Assembly (NCBI GenBank): GCA_002698995.1 | Contig: PAAX01000012.1 | Location: 124,001 to 188,000, forward strand | From: Ignavibacteriota bacterium | GTDB lineage: Bacteria > Bacteroidota > Ignavibacteria > Ignavibacteriales > Melioribacteraceae | Length of the DNA stretch: 64,000 bases | Reading direction: 5' to 3' | Shown: positions 54,991 through 62,342 of the stretch, in pieces | How the letters are laid out: the number at the start of each line of letters is the position of its first letter | Position numbering within the stretch: position 1 is the first letter of the stretch | Translations under genes and position numbers: made by a program | The notes under the pieces: generated by a model | Told to the model about the DNA's origin: nothing | The model's database searches: none | Seen by the model: only the letters and a program-made list of their open reading frames with translations

Positions 54991-57285
54991 TTAGAATGAT
55001 GAAACAATCGGCAGAGAAACAACAAAGGTTGTCCCTTCACCTAAATCACTATGTACTGAAATTGATCCCGAATGATCTTCAATAATTTTTTTCGTAATAG
55101 ATAATCCTAAACCGGTTCCTTCTTTCTTGCCGTGTGTCATAAATGGATCAAATATTTTATCAATTATTGTATCTGGAATTCCCAATCCATTATCTTTGAT
55201 TGAAATATTAACAACATTCTCTTTTCTTTCGGTAGAAATTAAAATTGAACCGCCATCCGGCATTGCTTCACATGCATTTTTAACAATATGATTAAAGCAC
55301 TGAAAGAACTCTTTTAAGTCAATCTTTACATTTACATCCAGATCAAATTGAGTAGTTATGGTGCAGTTTTTATTTCTTAAGTATGTGTCAATTCTGTTGA
55401 TGTAGTCATCCAGAACTTCATTAAGACTTGTATTAACAGCCCTCAGAACACTTTTTCCTTCAGAATAACTTGATGTAGTTTGAACAATATCTGCAACATG
55501 ATTTAACTGTTCCAGCATCATTTCCAAAACTTGCTTTGCATCTTTAGGAAGTTCTTTTGCAATTAAATGTTCTGCATATCGTTTACTTACTAAAACCGGT
55601 TTTTTGATATCCTGAATTAAGAAGTTTGCCATTTTACCCAAAGAAGTAACTCTTTCGGATTTCAATAATTTTTCAACAAGTTCGGCATTAATTAATGCAG
55701 CGGAAGCATGTGCAGAAAGTGCTCCAAGAAATTGTTCATCTAAGTTAGAGAAAAATCCGTTTGCACTGTTTAATAATTGAATTACTCCAACAATTTTTTC
55801 TTCTTTATTCTTTAAGGGGAAACATAACATTGATTTAGTTTTATATCCGCTCGATCTATCGTAATCCCTTTTAAATCTATGATCTTCTTCTGCATTTTTA
55901 ATGTTAACAATCTCGCCGCTTTTGGCAACCCATCCGGCAATTCCTTCTCCAATTCCCAAACGAATTTCTTTAACTTCACTTTCGGTAACAATTTTTGACC
56001 AAAGTTCATTGCTCTCTTTATCAACTAAATAAAGTGTTCCGCGATCGGCATTTGTCAATTCACATGCAGCCTCTACAATATTATTTAGTACTTCTTCTAT
56101 TTTAACATTGGATGTAATGGATTGTGCGGCTTTGTTTATCATCCTTAACTGATCGGATGAAAGCTCTTTGTTAATCACTGGTTTGTCTTCACCTTTAGAA
56201 ACATTTTCTTCAGTAGATTGACTTGCTTCTTCGCTTGGCAACGTCTCTTCAGATAATTCAGATTTTTCTTCATCAAAAAAATCTTCTTCTAAAACTTCCT
56301 CTTTAATAATTTCGGTTGGATATTCATCATCAAGAGAGAATCTGCTGTCTAAGTTTAAATCTATTTCATCATCTATCTTTTTATCTTCCTTTGATTCCTC
56401 ACTAGGAACAAACTCATCGCCTGTTATTTGCTGTGTTGGATCATTTTCCAAACCGGCAAAAAAGGCTTCATCTTCTTCAGAAAAATTATGTTCATCGTTC
56501 TGTTCTTCATTGGGTTTATAATTTTTATTTGCATTACCATTATAAACTTCTTTCGGAATTTCATCACTGGCATCGGCAATCTTACCAACTTCCGAATTGT
56601 CTTTAGGTTCATCATGATGAAAATGATCTTCATCATCATCTAAATCTTCAGTAATTTCAAATTCTCCCGGACCGGTTTGTCTAATCTTCATTCCTTCTAG
56701 TTCTTCATCAACAAAATCAAAATTTTCCGGAGAAATTTTTTCTTCATTTGTCTGTTCATCTTCTAAACTATTTAATTGTTCAGTTTCAAAATCAATTTCT
56801 TCGTTAAGTTTAGTCCAATTTTCGTCTTCAATCGATTTATTATTTTCTTGATCTTTAGGCTTGTCCTCAGAAGGTTTATTTGCGGTTAAATCTTTTTCAA
56901 CTGATTGAAGATTGATTCCAATTTGATTTGATTGACTCATTAAACTTCCTATTTCTTCGAGAGTCAATTCAATTAGGTAAGCATCTCGCAGGGCAACAGC
57001 TGTGGAGGTTCTGATTCCTCCATCGCTAATTTCTTTGTATCCAAAATAGTCTGCATCATTAAAAATAAATGATTGAGTTTTACCAAAAAGATTTTTTTTG
57101 ATAATGTTGATTTCACCGCTGATTATTAAAAAAACAGAATCGGCTTTATAACCTTCTCTAAATAAAATTGCACCTTGATTTAGAGTTTTTAATCTTCCTT
57201 TAATTTTGCTGAAATCAATCAGAGAATCGTCAACATTTCTTAAAAGTTTATTTTGTTTAATGGCTAGAAGCGACTGTTTTTCCAT
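54991..57285 (-). CDS. cNMP-GAF-histidine kinase with missing phosphoacceptor histidine
   Basis: 764 residues, soluble. A cyclic-nucleotide-binding-type fold covers about 17-115 (INIIKKNLFGKTQSFIF). Residues 125-375 are very acidic and low-complexity. GAF spans about 385-525 (ADRGTLYLVD, GIGEGIAGWVA). The dimerisation helix reads SLGKMANFLIQDIKKP: the position of the usual His is Gln558. The HATPase is complete (N box NHIVKNACEAM, DNGLGIP, GTGLGLSITKK). It may bind ATP but is not expected to autophosphorylate on the normal residue; sensing or scaffold functions are possible. It leads the miaA operon. Confidence 0.88.
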   Translation of the reverse strand: MEKQSLLAIKQNKLLRNVDDSLIDFSKIKGRLKTLNQGAILFREGYKADSVFLIISGEINIIKKNLFGKTQSFIFNDADYFGYKEISDGGIRTSTAVALRDAYLIELTLEEIGSLMSQSNQIGINLQSVEKDLTANKPSEDKPKDQENNKSIEDENWTKLNEEIDFETEQLNSLEDEQTNEEKISPENFDFVDEELEGMKIRQTGPGEFEITEDLDDDEDHFHHDEPKDNSEVGKIADASDEIPKEVYNGNANKNYKPNEEQNDEHNFSEEDEAFFAGLENDPTQQITGDEFVPSEESKEDKKIDDEIDLNLDSRFSLDDEYPTEIIKEEVLEEDFFDEEKSELSEETLPSEEASQSTEENVSKGEDKPVINKELSSDQLRMINKAAQSITSNVKIEEVLNNIVEAACELTNADRGTLYLVDKESNELWSKIVTESEVKEIRLGIGEGIAGWVAKSGEIVNIKNAEEDHRFKRDYDRSSGYKTKSMLCFPLKNKEEKIVGVIQLLNSANGFFSNLDEQFLGALSAHASAALINAELVEKLLKSERVTSLGKMANFLIQDIKKPVLVSKRYAEHLIAKELPKDAKQVLEMMLEQLNHVADIVQTTSSYSEGKSVLRAVNTSLNEVLDDYINRIDTYLRNKNCTITTQFDLDVNVKIDLKEFFQCFNHIVKNACEAMPDGGSILISTERKENVVNISIKDNGLGIPDTIIDKIFDPFMTHGKKEGTGLGLSITKKIIEDHSGSISVHSDLGEGTTFVVSLPIVSSF

Positions 57286-57542
57286 TTGATCATCTTCTTT
57301 ATTATTTCTTTATTAACCTACTTAATTTGAAACATTAATAAAAATGTTTTCAATTATCAATTTAATTCTTTCTTTTATAAAAAAATTCAGATAAATAAAT
57401 TTTCAAAACAGTTCACTTTGGAATAACTTCCGGTAAAGTGTTAAATTTAATTTCTGTGTTTTATGATTTTGGACGAATGCAATTTATTGAATTTTTATTT
57501 CCCATGCATTGTTGAATCCTTATAAAATGGAAAGCATCAAAT

Positions 57543-58115
57543 ATGAACGAACTTGAGTTAATTGAAAAAGCGCAGCTTGGCGATAAAAAAGCGTTAAGTG
57601 AACTTGTGAAAAATTATGAGCAGACAGTTTATAATTTTTCCTTTAAAATATGCAGAGATAAAGATAAAGCCGAACATACTATGCAGGAAACTTTTATGAG
57701 CATGGTAAAAAATATTAAACAGTTCAGCGGAAAATCTAAACTTTCTACATGGCTTTATACTGTTGTTTCTAATCATTGTTTAATGCTTGCTAGATCAAGC
57801 AGAAAGCATGACTATGCAGCATCTCTAGATGACGATGATGTTTTAATTGATGAAAAAAGTGTTGCCGATTGGAGCGTTACTCCGGATAAAGTTACCGAAA
57901 ATAATGAATTAAAAATTATACTAGATGAAGCAATTCAAAAACTTCCTGCTGATTATAGAATTGTTTTTTTGTTAAGAGATGTTGAGGGGTTATCAACAGA
58001 AGAGACCGGAAAAATTGTTGAACTTTCTATTCCGGCTGTAAAATCAAGGCTTCATAGAGCAAGAGCCTTTTTAAGAAACGAATTAAATCAAAAGTTGAAA
58101 TATGAAACAGCATAA
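57543..58115 (+). CDS. ECF-type RNA polymerase sigma factor
   Basis: 190 residues. Region 2 (about 10-80) has YNFSFKICRDKDKAEHTMQETFM, and region 4 (about 130-185) has LPADYRIVFLLRDVEGLSTEETG and VKSRLHRARAFLRNEL, the helix-turn-helix for -35 recognition. A ~50-residue acidic linker between them is normal. It overlaps the zinc-finger anti-sigma gene by 14 bases. The preceding 257-base gap holds no clear promoter boxes. OsmC, HAD and peroxiredoxin genes follow, which hints at an oxidative-stress regulon. Confidence 0.95.
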   Translation: MNELELIEKAQLGDKKALSELVKNYEQTVYNFSFKICRDKDKAEHTMQETFMSMVKNIKQFSGKSKLSTWLYTVVSNHCLMLARSSRKHDYAASLDDDDVLIDEKSVADWSVTPDKVTENNELKIILDEAIQKLPADYRIVFLLRDVEGLSTEETGKIVELSIPAVKSRLHRARAFLRNELNQKLKYETA

Positions 58116-58344
58116 AACTATAAACTGCAAAGAGGTAATGAGTCACATTTGTGACAATTTGGGAGAAGATTTGGACTCTCCAAGATGTGTGGCAATAAAA
58201 TCGCATTTAGATGAATGCGAAAGCTGCCAGACGTACTTTAAATCTGTTGATAATACAATTCAATTCTACAAAAAATACAATGTAAAGCTATCCGATGAAG
58301 CTCACACCAGATTGATTGATTATCTTGGGCTTAATGATGAATAG
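58102..58344 (+). CDS. Zinc-finger anti-sigma factor (zf-HC2)
   Basis: 80 residues, no membrane helix. His35, Cys39 and Cys42 form H-x3-C-x2-C (HLDECESC); Cys9, His15, Cys17 and Cys29 lie nearby as other possible ligands. This ZAS layout binds a cognate ECF sigma and is typically opened by oxidation of its cysteines. It overlaps the sigma gene by 14 bases, so the two are translated together. Being soluble, it is likely a redox-type cytoplasmic switch. Confidence 0.9.
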   Translation: MKQHKTINCKEVMSHICDNLGEDLDSPRCVAIKSHLDECESCQTYFKSVDNTIQFYKKYNVKLSDEAHTRLIDYLGLNDE

Positions 58345-58373
58345 TTTTATTTGAAACTTATCATGCGTATGTT

Positions 58374-58400
58374 CATCCTATCTAAAAACTAAATAGGATG
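58374..58400. promoter_or_regulatory. Hairpin covering the OsmC ribosome site
   Basis: CATCCTAT (58374-58381) pairs with ATAGGATG (58393-58400) around an 11-base loop. The right arm contains the AGGA that would serve as ribosome site for the ATG at 58405. It may also be a dimeric repressor site. Confidence 0.4.
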
Positions 58401-58404
58401 ACTT

Positions 58405-58839
58405 ATGGAAAACATATTTTACTACAATACCACTGTTGAATGGACAGAAGGAAGAAAAGGAAATCTTACCGAAATAAATTTTCCGGAAATTGAAGTTGCA
58501 ACACCACCCGATTTTCCCAAAGGTGTTCCGAATGTTTGGTCGCCGGAGCATTTATTTGTAGCCTCTGTTAATGTTTGTTTAATGACTACATTTCTTGCGA
58601 TAGCGGAAAATTCTAATCTAAAATTCAATTCATATAAAAGTGGAAGTAAAGGAAAACTTGAAAAAGTTGATGGAAGATTTATGATTAGCGAAATTGTATT
58701 GAAACCTGAAATTATTGTAGAAGATGTAAAAGATATTGAAAGAGCAGAAAGAATAATCCATAAATCAGAAAATCATTGTTTAATTTCCAATTCAATAAAA
58801 ACAAAAGTAATTTTAGAGCCGATAATTAAAACGGCTTAG
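58405..58839 (+). CDS. OsmC-family protein
   Basis: 144 residues. OsmC fold: FYYNTTVEWTEGRKGNL at the start, GVPNVWSPEHLFVASVNVCLMTTFLAIAE with the second-position Cys, and a late Cys in SENHCLISNSIK. The two cysteines match the peroxidatic pair of OsmC-type peroxidases. It degrades organic hydroperoxides or related stressors. It follows the anti-sigma factor by 60 bases, behind a small hairpin that covers its ribosome site. Confidence 0.9.
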   Translation: MENIFYYNTTVEWTEGRKGNLTEINFPEIEVATPPDFPKGVPNVWSPEHLFVASVNVCLMTTFLAIAENSNLKFNSYKSGSKGKLEKVDGRFMISEIVLKPEIIVEDVKDIERAERIIHKSENHCLISNSIKTKVILEPIIKTA

Positions 58840-58841
58840 CA

Positions 58842-59453
58842 ATGAAAAATAATATTTCTACTGTAGTTTTTGATCTTGGAATGGTTTTGATTCCTTTTGA
58901 CTATAATATTATGCTTAATAAGCTGGATAAAATTGAGCATGGACTTGGTGCAAGATATTTCAAACTTTATCAAGAAAATATTGATGTTTATAAAAAATAT
59001 GAGAAATGGGATTTGACTGACGAGGAGTTCTGCAGAATAAATCTTAATTGGCTTGATAATAAAATATCCGAAGAAAAATTTAAAATAATTTGGAGTGATA
59101 TATTTCTCAAAGAAACAAAATTAACTTCTCTTCTACCTGAACTAAAAGAAAACTATAAATTAGTTTTGATGTCAAACACTTGTCATATTCATCAGAAGTA
59201 TGGCTGGGAAAAATATGGTTTTCTTAAATATTTTGATAAGCTCATTTTATCCCATGAAGTTGCAGCATATAAACCGATGAAAGAAATTTATAAATCGGTA
59301 GAGAATTACACTAACGAAAAACCGGAAAGTCATTTATATATTGATGATGTTAAAGAATATGTAGATGCTGCAGTAAAATTAGGATGGAATGTAATTCATT
59401 TTATTGATGAGGATGATGCATACAAAAAAGTAAAAGATTTTCTTGAGATTTAA
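58842..59453 (+). CDS. HAD-superfamily hydrolase (YihX-like)
   Basis: 203 residues. Motif I is VVFDLGMVLIPFD, with Gly at the third position rather than the second Asp, as in YihX-type enzymes. Motif II is LVLMSNT, motif III the Lys in AYKPMKEIY, and motif IV is LYIDDVKEYV. Cap helices cover about 20-85. It starts 2 bases after the OsmC stop and ends at the hairpin 59458-59491. A phosphatase of small sugar phosphates is the nearest guess. Confidence 0.88.
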   Translation: MKNNISTVVFDLGMVLIPFDYNIMLNKLDKIEHGLGARYFKLYQENIDVYKKYEKWDLTDEEFCRINLNWLDNKISEEKFKIIWSDIFLKETKLTSLLPELKENYKLVLMSNTCHIHQKYGWEKYGFLKYFDKLILSHEVAAYKPMKEIYKSVENYTNEKPESHLYIDDVKEYVDAAVKLGWNVIHFIDEDDAYKKVKDFLEI

Positions 59454-59457
59454 TACA

Positions 59458-59491
59458 AAGACACAGTAAGCAAAAATGCTTACCGTGTCTT
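59458..59491. terminator. Terminator-like hairpin between convergent genes
   Basis: AAGACAC-A-GTAAGCA (59458-59472) pairs with TGCTTAC-C-GTGTCTT (59477-59491) with one mismatch and a four-base AAAA loop. It lies between the HAD gene and the peroxiredoxin gene end. U-tracts are short. Confidence 0.65.
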
Positions 59492-59500
59492 GATAATTAT

Positions 59501-60157
59501 CTAATCCAAATTTTTATAAGTAAACCACCAATCAAAACCTTCTGCATTTTTCATTCTTTCTTCAGCGGTTGCTACATCTTTTGGAGGGGGAATAATAACT
59601 TTATCTTTTATTATTTCATTGTTAGGCCAATTTTCGGGCATAGCAACTTTTTTATCATCTGAGATTTGTAATGCCCTTAATGATCTTAATACTTCGTCAA
59701 TCTGTCTTCCTATTTCCTGCGGGTAATAAATCATTAATCTAATTATTCCTTTGGGATCGATTATAAATACGGCACGTACGGTATTTGTTCCTTTTCCTGG
59801 ATGAACCATTCCTAAAGCTGAAGCTGCTCTTCCCATATCGTCGGCTATTACCGGGAAAGGAATTTCAACGCCAATTTTTTCTTTAATCCATTCCACCCAT
59901 TTAATATGAGAGAAAACTTGATCAATAGATAATCCTACTAATTCTGCGTTAAGTTTCTTAAACTCATTGTTTCTATTTGCAAAAGCAACAAATTCAGTAG
60001 TGCAGACAGGAGTAAAATCAGCTGGATGACTGAATAATACAAGCCATTTACCTTCATAATCTTTAGGAATATTTTTCAAACCGTGAGTAGTCTGAACTTC
60101 AAGATCGGGCATTTTTTCACCGATCAATGGAATTCCGGCTTTAATTTCATTTGACAT
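59501..60157 (-). CDS. 1-Cys peroxiredoxin (Prx6-like)
   Basis: 218 residues. The peroxidatic Cys52 sits in [13 protein letters not shown], and it is the only Cys in the protein, so no internal resolving Cys exists. The C-terminal extension ([19 protein letters not shown], then WWFTYK) is that of Prx6-type enzymes. It reduces peroxides in the cytoplasm using an external thiol. The upstream gap carries a CTTATC-N7-GATAAG inverted repeat (60269-60287), a possible regulator site. It converges on the HAD gene. Confidence 0.95.
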   Translation of the reverse strand: MSNEIKAGIPLIGEKMPDLEVQTTHGLKNIPKDYEGKWLVLFSHPADFTPVCTTEFVAFANRNNEFKKLNAELVGLSIDQVFSHIKWVEWIKEKIGVEIPFPVIADDMGRAASALGMVHPGKGTNTVRAVFIIDPKGIIRLMIYYPQEIGRQIDEVLRSLRALQISDDKKVAMPENWPNNEIIKDKVIIPPPKDVATAEERMKNAEGFDWWFTYKNLD

Positions 60158-60268
60158 TTTTAGCTCCTTAATTTTTATGACTAATTGAATATATGATGCT
60201 GATAAACTTCATTTCGTTTCAAAAATTAATCAATAGACCATCAATAAAAAAACAAGATGAAAATGATT

Positions 60269-60287
60269 CTTATCCTTTATTGATAAG
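60269..60287. promoter_or_regulatory. Inverted repeat in the peroxiredoxin upstream region
   Basis: CTTATC (60269-60274) and GATAAG (60282-60287), 7-base spacer, between divergent genes. It is loosely like a Fur/PerR-type AT-rich palindrome, but does not match either closely. Confidence 0.3.
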
Positions 60288-60363
60288 TATTCTAAAATAT
60301 TTTTATTCCCATTAATAGATTGGATTATTAATTTTCTGAACAAATCATTTAAGCGGAGAAGAA

Positions 60364-61242
60364 ATGAAGCTGTTTATTATATATATGATTTTATCGACCT
60401 CCATTTTAGCGCAGATTGAATTGACACAAAATACTTTACAGGCAGATTCCGGTTTTAGTCATGATAAAACTTCACTTACCCAATTTTCAATGCTTTCGGG
60501 TGAATGGATAGGTGAAGCCTTCGGTGGAATTGTAGAAGAATATTGGACTAAACCATTTGGTAATTCTGTGGTCGGCTTATTTAAATTAACAAGCAGCGAT
60601 TCTACAGTCTTTACTGAATTTTTTCAGTTGGCACTTCATAATGAAAATTATCAACTGCGGTTAAAACATTTTTGGTATGATTTAACCGGCTGGGAAGAGA
60701 AAGAAGAATTTGTAACTTTTCAGTTCATCAAAAAAGAAAACAATCGTCTTTATTTTAACGGGTTAACCTACGAAAGAAATGATGATAATAACATGACGGT
60801 CTATTTGGCAATGCATAATAAAGAAAAGAAATCGGTTAATGAAATTGTTATCAAATTAAAGAGAAAAGGAATGGAATTAAATGAAGAATTATTAAATGCA
60901 GATAAAGCATTCGCAAAATTATCATTGGAAAGTGGAGCAGCCGAAGCTTTCAGAGTTTATCTTTCTGAAGATGCAAAGCAATTTCCAAACAAGAGGGACA
61001 TAATTTCGGGCAATCAAAATATTTACGAAGCAATGAAACCCAATAATGATTCACATACTTTGGAATGGTTTCCACAAGAAGCAGAAGTTTCATCAAGCGG
61101 TGATTTTGGATACAGCTGGGGATTTTATAAATCATACTCAAAGTCAAATCCTAGCATAATTAATGAAGGAAAATATGTAAATGTATGGAAAAAGATAAAT
61201 GGTGAATGGAAAGTTATAATTGATATAGGAAATCCTAGTTAA
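60364..61242 (+). CDS. Secreted two-domain protein, DUF6265-like plus SnoaL/DUF4440-like
   Basis: 292 residues with a signal peptide (1-17, LAQ). Residues 38-165 (MLSGEWIGEAFGGIVEEYWTKP, FHLALHNENYQL-like strands) resemble DUF6265. Residues 175-290 (ADKAFAKLSLESGAAEAFRVYLSEDA, WKKINGEWKVIIDIG) are a SnoaL/DUF4440-type cone barrel. The two are usually separate. No enzyme activity can be inferred. A GGAG ribosome site lies 6 bases before the ATG. Confidence 0.75.
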   Translation: MKLFIIYMILSTSILAQIELTQNTLQADSGFSHDKTSLTQFSMLSGEWIGEAFGGIVEEYWTKPFGNSVVGLFKLTSSDSTVFTEFFQLALHNENYQLRLKHFWYDLTGWEEKEEFVTFQFIKKENNRLYFNGLTYERNDDNNMTVYLAMHNKEKKSVNEIVIKLKRKGMELNEELLNADKAFAKLSLESGAAEAFRVYLSEDAKQFPNKRDIISGNQNIYEAMKPNNDSHTLEWFPQEAEVSSSGDFGYSWGFYKSYSKSNPSIINEGKYVNVWKKINGEWKVIIDIGNPS

Positions 61243-61392
61243 AATCCGGATTGTTAAATAAATCACAATGTCCGATTTGGAGTCGGAATGATTTCAATTT
61301 GAATTTCTTTTTAAATAAAAATGGTTTATAATTAGAAATGAATTTTATACGAAATAGTAAAATTGAGTTTTGTATAAAAGAAAAAACAAAAA

Positions 61393-61680
61393 ATGAAAAA
61401 GTTATTTAACATATCGTTCATAATTATTTTATTGAGTTTTGCATCGGCCCAAATGGAAAGCAATAACGAATTGCAGTCTGTTTCTAAAGATGTAATATCA
61501 ATAACTAATTTGGAGGAAACCGAAACGCAAAATGGTGTAAACAAAGACGGACAATATTATTTAATGTCCAGAACAAATGTAATGTTAAACATTGCAAAAT
61601 CAACAACTCATAAATTTACAACCCCTACGGAAATAAAATTGTCAGTCAGTAAAATGGCTGAAACAATCTTCTCAGTATAG
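61393..61680 (+). CDS. Small secreted protein, unknown
   Basis: 95 residues. A signal peptide (1-19, ASAQ) is followed by a short, polar mature chain without Cys or repeats (EETETQNGVNKDGQYYLMSRTNVMLNIAKS). No family is recognised. It stands in a 475-base stretch between the DUF6265 and RlpA-like genes, with the latter 39 bases downstream. Confidence 0.6.
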   Translation: MKKLFNISFIIILLSFASAQMESNNELQSVSKDVISITNLEETETQNGVNKDGQYYLMSRTNVMLNIAKSTTHKFTTPTEIKLSVSKMAETIFSV

Positions 61681-61719
61681 TTTATAACTCAATTCCTTTT
61701 TATTCCTTATTTAATTGTT

Positions 61720-62205
61720 ATGTTAAACAAATTAGAGGTATTATTGAAGAAAGTAAGTATAATAGCATTGTTTTTATTATTTGTGATGACAGTAGGCTTT
61801 TTCGATTTCAAAGATTCGGTAGCTGTTAATTTGGATATGCCTATTGATGAAACATACTTAGACGAAATAGTAGAAAATAAAATTGATATTAATTTCGATG
61901 AATTGGGAACCATGAAAGCTTCGTGGTATGGTCCTAAATTTCACGGAAAAAATACGGCAAATGGTGAAGTTTACGATCAATATTCTTTTACTGCGGCTCA
62001 TAAAAAATTACCATTTGGAACAATGCTTAAAGTTACAAACCCGGAAAACGGAAAATTTGTTGTTGTTAGAATTAACGACAGAGGTCCGTACATAAAGGGA
62101 AGACAACTCGATTTATCCAAAAGAGCTGCCTTAGCTCTTGGTATGATGGATGAAGGAGTTATTAAAGTGAATGTTGAAAAGGTGGTTTTACCAACTTACT
62201 TATAA
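61720..62205 (+). CDS. RlpA-like septal/peptidoglycan double-psi barrel protein
   Basis: 161 residues. A membrane anchor or signal (about 8-28), then the RlpA double-psi beta-barrel at about 62-158: [33 protein letters not shown] and [18 protein letters not shown] with the catalytic Asp region. RlpA proteins cleave or bind denuded peptidoglycan. No SPOR domain is present. The transcript ends at the terminator at 62233-62268. Confidence 0.9.
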   Translation: MLNKLEVLLKKVSIIALFLLFVMTVGFFDFKDSVAVNLDMPIDETYLDEIVENKIDINFDELGTMKASWYGPKFHGKNTANGEVYDQYSFTAAHKKLPFGTMLKVTNPENGKFVVVRINDRGPYIKGRQLDLSKRAALALGMMDEGVIKVNVEKVVLPTYL

Positions 62206-62232
62206 AATATTGATTGAGTATTGACAATACTT

Positions 62233-62268
62233 AAAGCCGGAAGCTATTTTTAGTTTCCGGCTTTTTTA
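62233..62268 (+). terminator. Rho-independent terminator after the RlpA-like gene
   Basis: AAAGCCGGAA (62233-62242) pairs with TTCCGGCTTT (62255-62264), followed by further T residues (62265-62267). Confidence 0.88.
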
Positions 62269-62277
62269 TTGTTTGTA

Positions 62278-62310
62278 TTGCGGTTTTAAGTATTATTAAC
62301 CATAAATTTG
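62278..62310 (+). promoter_or_regulatory. Bacteroidota-type promoter for the FG-GAP lipoprotein
   Basis: TTG (62278-62280), 22-base spacer, TAAATTTG (62303-62310), 32 bases before the ATG at 62343. The -7 element is perfect and the spacing is 2 bases longer than in the other two promoters. Confidence 0.5.
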
Positions 62311-62342
62311 TATCTTAAAACAAAAAGAGAATTTCTTCATTA

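Noticed and set aside
54990-55040. Longer start for miaA
   Set aside because: It overlaps the kinase gene and precedes the conserved P-loop by extra unrelated residues.
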